From NCBI GenBank assembly GCA_021733665.1, contig JAHREI010000012.1, positions 1 through 50,748 on the forward strand: DNA of 50,748 bases. The letters are read 5' to 3'. Under the pieces are notes generated by a model that ran no database searches, had not been told where the DNA came from, and saw nothing but the letters and a program-made list of their open reading frames with translations. Within the stretch, counting starts at the first letter, position 1; each line of letters starts with the position of its first letter. The position numbers were made by a program, and so were the translations under genes. This document shows positions 1-8,138 of the stretch, piece after piece. This stretch comes from Bacillus subtilis (GTDB lineage Bacteria > Pseudomonadota > Alphaproteobacteria > Rhizobiales > Rhizobiaceae).

Positions 1-55
1 GAAAACTGGTGCTGCGAGGGAGGATTGAACTCCCGACCTCTCCATTACCAATGGA
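1..55 (-). other. attL: truncated 3' part of tRNA-Thr(GGT)
   Basis: Read on the minus strand, this is the 3' part of a tRNA: anticodon loop TTGGTAA (anticodon GGT, Thr), variable loop, T arm with GGGAG/CTCCC stem and TTCAATC loop, acceptor strand TCGCAGC, discriminator A and an encoded CCA (TGG at 7-9). It is identical to 50694-50748. At base 56 the sequence stops fitting: the anticodon stem would need G but has A. This copy is therefore the non-functional half left by integration, and phage DNA begins after it. Confidence 0.95.
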
Positions 56-183
56 ATGTCATTTTGTTTTCTGTTTATGGATTAACTGAGATTGAATATT
101 ATTTTCTTAATATGTACAATGACTTAATGTGTTTTTATGCTCATTTATGTTTACTCGGGGCTTCTGTTGTTTCCAAATTTGTG

Positions 184-202
184 GTGAGTATCTTGTGAGT
201 AT
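184..202 (+). promoter_or_regulatory. Candidate integrase arm-type sites, left
   Basis: Two copies of GTGAGTAT (184-191 and 195-202) lie 11 bp apart in the non-coding stretch between the att core and int. The same octamer pair with the same 11-bp spacing (second copy ends C) occurs at 50617-50635 inside the right att. Paired repeats flanking the core on both phage arms are what tyrosine integrases use as arm-type sites. That role is inferred. The rest of 56-226 is AT-rich with nothing else recognised. Confidence 0.55.
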
Positions 203-226
203 TTATTCGAGCTATGGAGCAGGTGG

Positions 227-1477
227 TTGCCGAAACTTACAAAAACGTTCGTTGAGAGTCTATCGGTTAAAGACAAGCAATACACCTCTTGGTGTTCTGA
301 ATTAAAGGGGTTTGGTGTCTCCATTAACCCTGCAGGTTCCCGCTCGTATATAGTTGATTATCGTGCGCCAGATGGTGCGCGACGGAGAATGACTATAGGT
401 CGACACGGGCCACTCACAACCGAAGAAGCTCGAAAACTCGCTATCAAAACTTTGGGTAGTACGTTGCATGGCGAAGATCCAGCAATGGAACGCAGAACAC
501 GTCGAGCTTCGTTAACAGTATCTGAGTTATGCGATAACTATCTACAGGCCGCCGCTAATGGTTTGATACTTGCTCGTGGTGGTCAGCCTAAAAAACCTAA
601 AGGCATTGCCGCCGATAAAAGTGCTATTGATGCTCATATCAAGCCACTCCTGGGGAGTAAGCTAGTTATTGATTTGAAGCGGACTGACGTTGTTAAATTC
701 ATCCGAGATGTACAGGCAGGGAAAACAGCTGTTGCCTCAACCCCATCAGGTAAACTACGGGGTAGAATTCGTGTAGTTGGCGGTAGTGGAGCAGCAACGC
801 GAAGTGCTGCAACTTTAGGGGCAATGATGTCTTATGCCATATCGGTGGGCATCATCGATGATAACCCATCTGCCGGTGTTAAAAAACCGGCCATACAAAA
901 GCGCGATAGGCGATTAACCGCAGCTGAATATAAGATGATAGGGGATACGCTGCGTGAGTTCGAAGTAGACCCTACTAAAGCTTGGCAGGGAGTTGCGATG
1001 ATGTGGCTGATTGCGTTCACAGGTTGTCGTAGTGGGGAGATACAAAACCTTAAGTGGTCTGAAGTCGATATGAATGCGCGGGTTATACGACTTCTGGATA
1101 GTAAAACTGGAAAATCGGTCCGACCGTTGAGTATGTCGGCGGTAGCTATACTTGAAAAGCTTCCTCGAGGACATAATGATGCATTTATTTTTTCAGCCGC
1201 TCGTTTGAGCGATTTGCCTTATGCAGGTTTCAGGCGATTTCATCTAGGATTGTTTAAACAAGCTGGTCTTGATGGTGTGACCCCACATGTCCTACGGCAT
1301 TCATTTGCTAGCGTTGGGGGTGATCTTGGTTTTACAGATTCCACTATTGGTGCTTGTTTAGGACATGCAGGGCTCGGAATAACAAGTAGATATACACATA
1401 TATTGGATAGCGTGGTAATTGCCGCTGCTGATAAAATATCAGGGGAGATAGCGTATCAAATGGGAGTGGGCTATTAA
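227..1477 (+). CDS. int: Tyrosine integrase (P4-type, DUF4102 N-terminus)
   Basis: Site-specific recombinase that inserts and, with the excisionase, removes the prophage at tRNA-Thr. Residues 1-95 resemble the DUF4102 arm-binding domain of P4-like integrases, 95-215 the core-binding domain, and 230-400 the catalytic domain. Visible catalytic residues are Arg268 (FTGCRSGEI), His354 and Arg357 (HVLRHSF), His380 (LGHAG) and the nucleophile Tyr389 (SRYTH). At 416 aa it has the usual family length. The start is TTG at 227, preceded by GGAG seven bases upstream. It sits next to attL, as expected, and its 3' end overlaps the converging excisionase-like gene by 4 bp. Confidence 0.96.
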   Translation: MPKLTKTFVESLSVKDKQYTSWCSELKGFGVSINPAGSRSYIVDYRAPDGARRRMTIGRHGPLTTEEARKLAIKTLGSTLHGEDPAMERRTRRASLTVSELCDNYLQAAANGLILARGGQPKKPKGIAADKSAIDAHIKPLLGSKLVIDLKRTDVVKFIRDVQAGKTAVASTPSGKLRGRIRVVGGSGAATRSAATLGAMMSYAISVGIIDDNPSAGVKKPAIQKRDRRLTAAEYKMIGDTLREFEVDPTKAWQGVAMMWLIAFTGCRSGEIQNLKWSEVDMNARVIRLLDSKTGKSVRPLSMSAVAILEKLPRGHNDAFIFSAARLSDLPYAGFRRFHLGLFKQAGLDGVTPHVLRHSFASVGGDLGFTDSTIGACLGHAGLGITSRYTHILDSVVIAAADKISGEIAYQMGVGY

Positions 1478-1713
1478 AGCCCACGCTCCGAGGTTGAGCT
1501 TACTGGTTTTGTAAGGCGTGCTTCCGCCCAAGCATCTAAGTCGTCGCGATGATATAATGGTATTCTCCCTGAATACTGCATGGTGGGACCACCGCCGATA
1601 GAAGCTAGTTTGTTTAAAGTGGAAACCGCAATGTCAATTCCATGTTTATTTGCGAGATAGACTGGCACGTCTTTTCGACGTAGGCGGGGACGGTTAAAGA
1701 GGTTATCCATCAT
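1474..1713 (-). CDS. Excisionase-like small winged-helix protein
   Basis: A 79-aa protein with the layout of an AlpA/Xis-type helix-turn-helix: a basic N-terminus (RPRLRRKDVPVYL), a recognition-like helix (AVSTLNKLASIGGGP) and the wing motif GRIPLYHRDDLDAWAEARL, common in small phage excisionases and transcription regulators. It is the last gene of the leftward early operon and lies tail-to-tail with int, which suits a directionality factor made only when PL is active. ATG codons at 1713 and 1710 are both possible after GGAGG/AAGGA. The excisionase role is inferred from fold and position. Confidence 0.75.
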   Translation of the reverse strand: MMDNLFNRPRLRRKDVPVYLANKHGIDIAVSTLNKLASIGGGPTMQYSGRIPLYHRDDLDAWAEARLTKPVSSTSERGL

Positions 1714-2717
1714 GATTTCCTTACCTCCGGCATTGCATTGTGTTCTCTCCCATCCAGTAACCGCCCAGCAATATTCTTGGTGGCGCGGTACATTGTGTCT
1801 TTTGTAGTCGCCGACAACAGTGGCGCGTAGTTACCCCATTGTTTGAAAAAGAATGGTACCTTTGCTGCGGAGCATTGATCGCGCAGGGAGCGTGCCCAAT
1901 CAGGTTGCATGGCACGCGCAGCTGTACCGCTTTCTCCTCCGGTGACCACCCAATCAAGGCCAGGTGCACAACGATCATCGTGATGGTGGTGAGCAGTTAA
2001 AGGGTCGGCAACATGCATAACGCCATGGATAACTTCACCAGAACGCCCACCATGTCTATGAGTTCCTCCACAACCACGTTGACCACCGATCCATTGAGTT
2101 CCGCCCATATTTGAGTTTAAATCAAGCGGACCGAGTAATGGTTCTGCGCTAATCCAGCGAATGGCTGCTGGTGTGTCAAGAAGCAACGGAATACGTTCAT
2201 TTGCGCGTTTCTGGTCTTCAACCGATACACCAAGCCAGACATTCGAAAGTGGCCATGTCCAAACCTCGCGTGCATTGCCGCTGAAGGTGTACCAATTGGC
2301 ATAAATTTCTTCGAGGAGGTCGGAGCGCGATAGAAAATCATGCATCCTGTCAGCCCGTTTTGTCAGCACCTGAAAGGTGTGCTGTTGAGCGATCGCCATA
2401 ATCGTGTAGATGTCAAGAATCCACTTATCCGGCACCTCGTCGTGGAAAAGATCACCATGTGCGCAAACGAAAACCATGCGCGGCTTTTTCCACTCAAGTG
2501 GCTGGGCGAGCCAATTGCGATTAAGACTGACCTTGCCATTCCAAACAGGTCCGGACTTAGTGGGGTTTGTTAGCCCTGCACGAGACGGGTGATGCTGTAG
2601 ACGAGTGCCTGCAAGCTTCATGGCATAACAATTGGTGCATCCGGGCGAGACGACGCTGCAACCAGTAATCGGGTTCCACGTTGCATCAGTCCATTCGATT
2701 TTACTGTTTTCAGCCAT
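1710..2717 (-). CDS. DUF5131 (phage Gp37/Gp68) family protein
   Basis: Starts MAENSKIEWTDATWNPITG, the family signature, followed by a cysteine cluster (GCSVVSPGCTNCYA, CX6CX2C) near residues 19-29 and the C-terminal GGESG and FFKQWG motifs. The family is widespread in phages and resembles radical-SAM-like iron-sulfur proteins; its substrate is unknown. The ATG at 2717 is chosen because AGGAG lies about ten bases upstream and it begins the conserved region; an ATG 39 bases upstream (2756) lacks this. It overlaps the genes on both sides by a few bases, so it is translationally coupled within the early operon. Confidence 0.85.
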   Translation of the reverse strand: MAENSKIEWTDATWNPITGCSVVSPGCTNCYAMKLAGTRLQHHPSRAGLTNPTKSGPVWNGKVSLNRNWLAQPLEWKKPRMVFVCAHGDLFHDEVPDKWILDIYTIMAIAQQHTFQVLTKRADRMHDFLSRSDLLEEIYANWYTFSGNAREVWTWPLSNVWLGVSVEDQKRANERIPLLLDTPAAIRWISAEPLLGPLDLNSNMGGTQWIGGQRGCGGTHRHGGRSGEVIHGVMHVADPLTAHHHHDDRCAPGLDWVVTGGESGTAARAMQPDWARSLRDQCSAAKVPFFFKQWGNYAPLLSATTKDTMYRATKNIAGRLLDGREHNAMPEVRKS

Positions 2718-3201
2718 TTTTGCGATCTCCTGACTGAGTGTTAGCAATGATTTCACGGGCAGCGGCGAGGATATGTTTCGGTGTTTTCAATACGCGTGAC
2801 AGTCCGAGAAAATCACCCTCGTCTGAATGCAGCTCAAAATGGCTGCGAACGATATTATCCAAGGCGCTCCATGCGTCTTTTTCGTCCCATTCTGGTTGAT
2901 CATATCCAGAAATAGCACCAACCATTATGGTGCCTTTGCGCGGGTGCCACGGTGTATTCATGACGACTCGGCTTCCTTTGCGTGTCGTGAATACAATTTC
3001 CGCGCCACGGGGAAATCCCCAATCGTTGCGCCCTTTATAGTTCGGTGCGCATCGGCGCCGATCCCAATGTTTTCTGTCCCCAATGAATGTCTCGTGGTGA
3101 TCTTCGCCCTTTGTCGCCTTGAATTGCTGCCGGTCATCACCAAGCAACACGAGTAGAGGGGCTGCACGATTAGACAGCTTCTTGAGTGTGCGAAGATTCA
3201 T
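2710..3201 (-). CDS. Hypothetical early-operon protein
   Basis: A 163-aa soluble protein I do not recognise. It is basic in its first half (SNRAAPLLVLLGDDRQQFKA, then a KHWDRRR patch) and more acidic in the second (DEKDAWSALDNIV). It has no membrane segment and no clear catalytic motif. The ATG at 3201 has GGAGG six bases upstream. It overlaps its neighbours at both ends (4 bp with the upstream gene, 8 bp with the DUF5131 gene), which supports it as a real member of the leftward operon. Confidence 0.75.
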   Translation of the reverse strand: MNLRTLKKLSNRAAPLLVLLGDDRQQFKATKGEDHHETFIGDRKHWDRRRCAPNYKGRNDWGFPRGAEIVFTTRKGSRVVMNTPWHPRKGTIMVGAISGYDQPEWDEKDAWSALDNIVRSHFELHSDEGDFLGLSRVLKTPKHILAAAREIIANTQSGDRKNG

Positions 3202-3521
3202 TCAGCGCCTCCTTGCGCGAAGGCTGCGATGCCTGCCGAGTAGTGCTCGGGAAAATCTTCAGGGCAGAGCGTTTCACCTTCGCGAAGTACTGCAAGCGCT
3301 CCCTGATAGGTTGCCTGAAACAAAACGCTACCGCCAAAAATCTCTCCGCCACGGCGCTTAGTCATGAAGCGAGTCATTACCAGCTCCATGAGATCAATTC
3401 TGCTGTGATGATTTTGACCTGCAACGTATCTGTTGCGGTATGAGCGCTTAAACGGGCTTTCATCCAAGCCCAGGGTATGGCGAAGGATACAGATATGTTT
3501 AGCTGTCAGCTTCATTCGCAT
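3198..3521 (-). CDS. Hypothetical early-operon protein
   Basis: A 107-aa protein of unknown function. The N-terminus (MKLTAKHICILRHTLGLD) resembles the opening helix of small phage proteins that begin near an HTH-like segment, followed by an arginine-rich part (KRSYRNRYVAG). The start may be ATG 3521 or ATG 3515; the second has a G-rich stretch at better spacing. It overlaps the upstream gene by 10 bp and the downstream gene by 4 bp. Confidence 0.7.
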   Translation of the reverse strand: MRMKLTAKHICILRHTLGLDESPFKRSYRNRYVAGQNHHSRIDLMELVMTRFMTKRRGGEIFGGSVLFQATYQGALAVLREGETLCPEDFPEHYSAGIAAFAQGGAE

Positions 3522-4312
3522 GCCCCCGAGATCGGGGCGGCGGATAGAGCTAAAAACCGTCCGTCATCAAATTCTTCACGTGGGCGTACCCAGAGAGTAC
3601 CATCGTCAACACTGCGATAGACAACAACTTCGCGCATATCCGCTATGCCTGGTTTGGGGTAAGTGCCTGGTTCAATCCATCGCTCTGTCTGCATTTTACC
3701 GATGCCAAGCACCTCATAATCGGTACCGCGTTTCACATGCCGATGAGTTGGCCCGGCAGGGGAATGAGCGCGAATGCGGTCGCACATAATGTCAAACACC
3801 TCTTGAGGGGGGCGACAATCTATGTTGGTTATCGGTCGCGCAAGATTTGCCGCCACGTCAACTGACTTGGTGACTACGCAGGAGAGAATACGGCGCTCAA
3901 AGTCAGCCTGTGCGGCGGCTTTGGCTTCTTCAAGAGTTCCGAGCTGTCGCTCCCCAAGCTCTAAGACTTCAAAACAAGCACCCTGTTTACGGATCTCATC
4001 AAGCCACCAACGGGTAATTTGGTACTCTGGATTTTTGTCGCAATGCCATAGATTTGCGTGTTCTGTCCATTCCAGCTTCTTCACCTCTACAGCACATGGC
4101 GCAGAGAGGTGAGGAATGCCGGCTGGCTTAACGGTTTCAAAATGCTTACTGCCCTCACCGTAGGTCTCATGAAAAGCAAAGCCTAAGCTTGTATAGCCAT
4201 TATGAAAAATGCCCTCAAAGACTTGAGTGGCATCAGAATGGTCGTCTGTGACAAAGCCTTCTGAACGATTTTCATTCCAAACAATATGATATTCATTTGG
4301 CTCGCCATTCAT
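3512..4312 (-). CDS. Hypothetical protein with DUF1653-like C-terminal part
   Basis: A 266-aa soluble protein. The segment from about residue 190 to 255 (RHVKRGTDYEVLGIG, then MREVVVYRSVDDGTLWVRP and REEF) matches the pattern of DUF1653, a small domain in phage and bacterial proteins with conserved 'H.K...Y.V...VYR...LWVRP..F'. The first 180 residues are not recognised. GGAG lies seven bases before the ATG at 4312, and the start overlaps the stop of the upstream ParB-like gene by 4 bp. The function of DUF1653 is unknown. Confidence 0.78.
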   Translation of the reverse strand: MNGEPNEYHIVWNENRSEGFVTDDHSDATQVFEGIFHNGYTSLGFAFHETYGEGSKHFETVKPAGIPHLSAPCAVEVKKLEWTEHANLWHCDKNPEYQITRWWLDEIRKQGACFEVLELGERQLGTLEEAKAAAQADFERRILSCVVTKSVDVAANLARPITNIDCRPPQEVFDIMCDRIRAHSPAGPTHRHVKRGTDYEVLGIGKMQTERWIEPGTYPKPGIADMREVVVYRSVDDGTLWVRPREEFDDGRFLALSAAPISGACE

Positions 4313-5112
4313 TTGCCGACTCCAATCTCAATAAGATTGATACTCAGCCCCTTATTATAAATTTCAACAATTGTTTTGGTGATGGCCGTTTCAGCTGTGC
4401 CGCCAGAAATTTTGCGGATGGATTCAGCGTGGCCGGCAATATCCCCTTGCTGTTTGCGGCTAAGCAGCGTTGCCATTCTGTCATGATCCAGGGCGCTGTT
4501 ATTCCGGATCAGGCGTGACAGGGAAACAATCGTCGCTCCCTTGAGCGCCTTGTTATCATTCGGCCAGGCTTTGCGAATGATCATAATGGCCTGCTTTACA
4601 GCTTCCTCGCCATAAGCCTTGATAGCCCGGATGAGTGTCGAGACAGAATTGGTTATGTGCGGCTTCACTATGCCTGCAGCCTGTGCGACTTCGCAGCCGG
4701 TAGCATCCAAAATAGCTTTTAAACGAGTGAATTCAGGATCACCTGCCTGAAGACCTGCCCAATATTGCTCAACAGTTGAAACTGCTTTGCGGTCGCGGTT
4801 GATTGCCAGAAAGCTGATTGCTTCTGATTGTGTGTCTGTGACCGGATTGATGACAGCGGGAACAGAGTTAATCAGGGGATGCTGACGGGCGGCTTCAAGC
4901 CGGTGCTGCCCATCTGTGCAGTTATACCGGCCGTCTTCCTTGGCCACCAATATAACGGAGCCGAATTTTGACCAGTGAAATTCGCGCAACAGTTTGCGAA
5001 CTCGTCTTTCATCAATATCGCGCTGATAGTTGTGATCAATGTCAATCAGATCAACCGAGATCCAGTCAGCCTGGGGCTTGGTGCCGATTTGCATGTTAAT
5101 TGTATCGGACAT
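4309..5112 (-). CDS. ParB-like nuclease-domain protein
   Basis: A 267-aa protein opening with the ParB/sulfiredoxin fold: ISVDLIDIDHNYQRDIDERRV (residues about 18-38), a glycine/valine strand, and the DGQHRLEAAR motif (about residues 68-77) that corresponds to the GERR/DGxHR nucleotide-binding box. The rest is helical and would bind DNA or a partner. In phages such proteins are usually accessory replication or modification factors rather than partition proteins, and no ParA is present. The shine-dalgarno is weak. Located between the sliding clamp and the DUF1653-like gene in the early operon. Confidence 0.82.
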   Translation of the reverse strand: MSDTINMQIGTKPQADWISVDLIDIDHNYQRDIDERRVRKLLREFHWSKFGSVILVAKEDGRYNCTDGQHRLEAARQHPLINSVPAVINPVTDTQSEAISFLAINRDRKAVSTVEQYWAGLQAGDPEFTRLKAILDATGCEVAQAAGIVKPHITNSVSTLIRAIKAYGEEAVKQAIMIIRKAWPNDNKALKGATIVSLSRLIRNNSALDHDRMATLLSRKQQGDIAGHAESIRKISGGTAETAITKTIVEIYNKGLSINLIEIGVGK

Positions 5113-5124
5113 GATTGGTCTTTC

Positions 5125-6276
5125 TTAAAGGCGCATGGGCATCAGCACGAAACTCGTGGTCTCGCTTCTTTCACCGTTGATTGATGGGTGGATAAGGGCA
5201 GGGGAACCGGCATCACCAAGGCAGATGAATGCCTCCTTGCTGTCGGAAACGCCCAGCATTTCCAGACAATATTTACTGTTGAAGCCGATGTTGACCGGTT
5301 CTCCCGACAGCAGTTCGATGAGCACTTGATCATCGGCTGTGCCCTGATCAGGATTAATCACAGAAAGTGACAAGTGATCATTCTCAAACTGAAATTTGCA
5401 ACCGTTACCTTTGTCGTTCGATATTGTGAGAACGCGATCGATTGCCTGCTTTACCGGCTCCACATCGATCTTAAATACGTTCTCATTGTTGCGTGGGATA
5501 ACGCGCTCATATTCAGGAAAGGTCCCGTCAATCAACTTACTGGAAAGCACCGTTTCGTCCGCGAAGGTGAAACGAATTTTATTGCTGTTCAGTTCTATGA
5601 GCACATCACCTTCTCCGGCAGCCAGAGCTGGAAGTAGATTGATCGTGCGGCGAGGTATAATTACCCCCGGCATGTCGGTTGATAGCTCCATCGGCATCGG
5701 CATTTTATGGAATGCCAGGCGGTGGCCGTCGGTGGCGACTGCACCGAGCAGCGCATCTTCCATAATGCCTGTCACGTGCCAATAAATGCCGTTAAGATAA
5801 TAGCGCGTTTCTTCTGTTGAGATTGCGAAGCTAACAAGGTTTAGAGCGGTTGCTAACTGCTTAGCAGGCATGGTCATACGGTGCGTAAAATCAGCAACGG
5901 CCATTTCCGGAAAATCGCTATCCGGCAGGCTATTCAACTTGAAACGAGAGCGGCCGGCAGAAATTGTGAAGGATGAAGAATCCTGCTTCCCATCCATCTG
6001 AAATTTAATCTCGGCACTATCCGGCAGCTTGCGTACAGCATCATGCAGTACGCCAGCGGGCAGGGTGAAGCCGCCAAACGAATGCAGATTTTCAATCGTC
6101 ACTTTGGCGCAAATCTCCACATCGAGATTTGTGCCAGTAATCATCAGTGCCGCATCGACATATGACAACCGGACATATTGCAAAATCGGGATAGTCGAGC
6201 GCCGTTCAACAGCTTTGATCACAGCGCTCAGTGCGGGAAGCAAGGCTCCCCGACTGATTGTGAACAAATCTGTCAT
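5125..6276 (-). CDS. dnaN: DNA polymerase III beta subunit homologue (sliding clamp)
   Basis: At 383 aa it has the length of a bacterial beta clamp and all three clamp repeats: an N-terminal AVIKAVERRSTIPILQYVRL block, a middle VSFAISTEETRYYLNGIYW block (canonical for the family) and the typical C-terminal end SFVLMPMRL. It forms a ring that tethers polymerases and other clamp-binding proteins to DNA. A clamp on a prophage is uncommon; it could replace or compete with the host clamp during phage replication. The ATG at 6276 has GGAG eight bases upstream and overlaps the DUF2303 stop. The assignment is by clear family similarity; its partner is inferred. Confidence 0.93.
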   Translation of the reverse strand: MTDLFTISRGALLPALSAVIKAVERRSTIPILQYVRLSYVDAALMITGTNLDVEICAKVTIENLHSFGGFTLPAGVLHDAVRKLPDSAEIKFQMDGKQDSSSFTISAGRSRFKLNSLPDSDFPEMAVADFTHRMTMPAKQLATALNLVSFAISTEETRYYLNGIYWHVTGIMEDALLGAVATDGHRLAFHKMPMPMELSTDMPGVIIPRRTINLLPALAAGEGDVLIELNSNKIRFTFADETVLSSKLIDGTFPEYERVIPRNNENVFKIDVEPVKQAIDRVLTISNDKGNGCKFQFENDHLSLSVINPDQGTADDQVLIELLSGEPVNIGFNSKYCLEMLGVSDSKEAFICLGDAGSPALIHPSINGERSETTSFVLMPMRL

Positions 6277-7277
6277 ACCGATATCTCCGGCTTGCCTTGA
6301 TAAACCGGCAAATCAAGAGCCTTTTTAGCGGTCGCAATATCGATCTTAATAGCTTCTGTAATAATCAGATCAGGACGATAGAGTTGGTAGAACCATGTGA
6401 TGTTGCCACCATTCACACGATAGCGAAGGCGGACAGGCATCCGAACAGGTGCACCTATAAAGAACGCTGGGATGCTGAGAATAAACATACCAGGAACCTT
6501 GAGAGTGCCGCCGCTGCGGTCTGTCGTTTGGTGGCTTTCGTCGTAGATAATTTGCGCTTCACCGGTTTGCAGAGTCTTTGCATTTTTAACCTGCGATGAA
6601 ACATTCACCTGCAAACCGCGCGAAATTTCCATTAGCTCGGACGGGGTGGCAATAGTTGTTTGAAATTGCTCTTGGTACTTTTGAATTTCATCCGGATTCG
6701 GCGCTGCAAGGTCGGCAATGTGGTCTTCAATCCAGAGTGCAAAGTCACTCTGCATCATCTTTTCACCATTGTTTTTGACCCATTGCGCCCATTCTTCAGA
6801 AAGAGGAAATTTATAATAAATGCGGTGGGTACAGTTGTCTGCGTGTGGATCGTCTTCATCGTCAGGATGATAATCAATCACCGCCAGCAGGCTTGGTTCG
6901 CGCCAGTTCACATCGGCAAATATTGCGCTATGTGGTGTAGCATGCCGGTCAGTCAGGCTGATAAAGGATTCCAGCGTTTGCACTGAAGCGGTGCCCCGCT
7001 TGCGGGCAGGGTGTAAACGGTGTTTTTCCATAAGATCAGATAATGATGTCGCTGCGGGGGTATCACCGCGCGTCATTAGGATTGGTACTTGTGGTGGCAG
7101 GCCTTTCAATTCTGCCGGCACTTCAATTTTGGATATGCTTACGCCATTGGCTCTTGTGCTAAGCGAAGCTAACTCTTTCAGCGCCACATCAAAATTAACT
7201 GACGCTTCATTCATCGGCACAAGCTCCGCCGCACTGAGATTACTAACTGTTGGCTGAGTTTCTTTGTTAGATTCCAT
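6273..7277 (-). CDS. DUF2303 family phage protein
   Basis: A 334-aa protein matching DUF2303 (YfdQ-type): a SFISLTDRHATPHSAIFAD segment, the HRIYYKFPLSEEWAQWVKNN block, FALWIEDHIADL and the C-terminal LSIPAFFIGAPVRMPVRLRYR block. Family members sit beside recombination and replication genes in phage early operons, but their biochemical role is not known. It lies directly upstream (in transcription order) of the sliding clamp and overlaps it by 4 bp, so the two are probably made in step. Confidence 0.85.
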   Translation of the reverse strand: MESNKETQPTVSNLSAAELVPMNEASVNFDVALKELASLSTRANGVSISKIEVPAELKGLPPQVPILMTRGDTPAATSLSDLMEKHRLHPARKRGTASVQTLESFISLTDRHATPHSAIFADVNWREPSLLAVIDYHPDDEDDPHADNCTHRIYYKFPLSEEWAQWVKNNGEKMMQSDFALWIEDHIADLAAPNPDEIQKYQEQFQTTIATPSELMEISRGLQVNVSSQVKNAKTLQTGEAQIIYDESHQTTDRSGGTLKVPGMFILSIPAFFIGAPVRMPVRLRYRVNGGNITWFYQLYRPDLIITEAIKIDIATAKKALDLPVYQGKPEISV

Positions 7278-7301
7278 GATCCTGTCCCTCTTGATTTGCG
7301 A

Positions 7302-7637
7302 TTAATTGCTGGCGACTTCGCGTGGAGCGGCAAACATATCTGTTTGTTTCGGATGCTCTGTCGAAAGGCGAAGATCATCCGTCAGCCAGTAGCGCGTCTG
7401 TCCGTTGACCGGTTTTGGTTGTTTGGAGTTAACCTCGGCCTCAATCGTGACCATCCCGCCTTCAAGGGTGAGGTCGAGCTTTAAGGTGACTGAACCTTTA
7501 GCTTTGGACTTCGGGCGATCACCGGCGTGCTCTTGCATGGCCTGCAGTGTATCTTGCAGCTCTTCGGTTAATTGAGTGCGCGTGTTTCCACTGTCCAAAA
7601 CGCCGATAAGCGTTTGGGCATCAATAAATTGTTTCAT
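7302..7637 (-). CDS. Conserved early protein with possible clamp-binding tail
   Basis: A 111-aa protein. The N-terminus is helical, the middle is a beta-rich stretch (KGSVTLKLDLTLEGGMVTIEA) and the tail is flexible. Near the C-terminus, residues 98-102 read QTDMF, close to the beta-clamp-binding consensus QL(S/D)LF and placed, as such motifs usually are, in a terminal tail. A clamp is encoded two genes away. No enzyme motif is seen. A recruited accessory factor is a reasonable guess, no more. Confidence 0.72.
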   Translation of the reverse strand: MKQFIDAQTLIGVLDSGNTRTQLTEELQDTLQAMQEHAGDRPKSKAKGSVTLKLDLTLEGGMVTIEAEVNSKQPKPVNGQTRYWLTDDLRLSTEHPKQTDMFAAPREVASN

Positions 7638-7658
7638 TTTGGTGCCTTTTAGTGACGG

Positions 7659-8138
7659 TTAGAACGGTATGTCGTCATCCAAATCGTGCGAGAACCCGCC
7701 CGATTGTTCGGTGTAACTACCTGGCTGCGTAGTGCGTTGTTGCCCGTAGTCATCTGGACTGTTGGCCGCTGGTGGGCGATTGCTCTCGCGTTTATCCAGC
7801 AGCTGCAAATCACCGCTGAAATTTTCAAGCACTGTCTCGGTCGTATAGCGCTTTTGGCCGGAGTTATCCTCCCAGCTCCGATGCCGGAGTTTACCTTCGA
7901 TATAAACCTTAGCGCCTTTTTTTACGTATTTTTCAGCGACCTCAGCCAGGTTCTTGTTGAAGATCACAACGCTGTGCCACTCGGTTTTTTCTTTGCGTTC
8001 ACCGCTCTGGCGGTCACGCCAACTCTCAGATGTAGCAACACGCAGATTCACAATCGGATCGCCGTTGTTGTTTCTGCGGACTTCCGGATCAGCTCCCAAA
8101 TGACCGACGATAATATGCTTGTTGACGCTACCGGCCAT
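7659..8138 (-). CDS. ssb: Single-stranded DNA-binding protein
   Basis: A 159-aa SSB: OB-fold start [19 protein letters not shown], the WHSVVIFNK strand, [19 protein letters not shown], then a glutamine/glycine-rich linker and the acidic tip DDDIPF that recruits partner proteins. It coats single-stranded DNA during phage replication and recombination. The reading frame is open further upstream, but the ATG at 8138 is chosen because it begins the OB fold, has GAGG six bases before it and overlaps the upstream stop as TGATG. An extended 185-aa form would only translate the end of the HD gene in another frame. Confidence 0.95.
   Translation of the reverse strand: MAGSVNKHIIVGHLGADPEVRRNNNGDPIVNLRVATSESWRDRQSGERKEKTEWHSVVIFNKNLAEVAEKYVKKGAKVYIEGKLRHRSWEDNSGQKRYTTETVLENFSGDLQLLDKRESNRPPAANSPDDYGQQRTTQPGSYTEQSGGFSHDLDDDIPF

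Noticed and set aside
2118-2756. Longer N-terminus of the DUF5131 gene from ATG 2756
   Set aside because: The first 13 residues are not family-like and ATG 2717 has a good AGGAG and the conserved opening MAENSKIEW.
4309-5112. Partition function for the ParB-like protein
   Set aside because: No ParA gene or parS-like site is visible and the gene lies in an early lytic operon, so it is read as a ParB-fold accessory protein.
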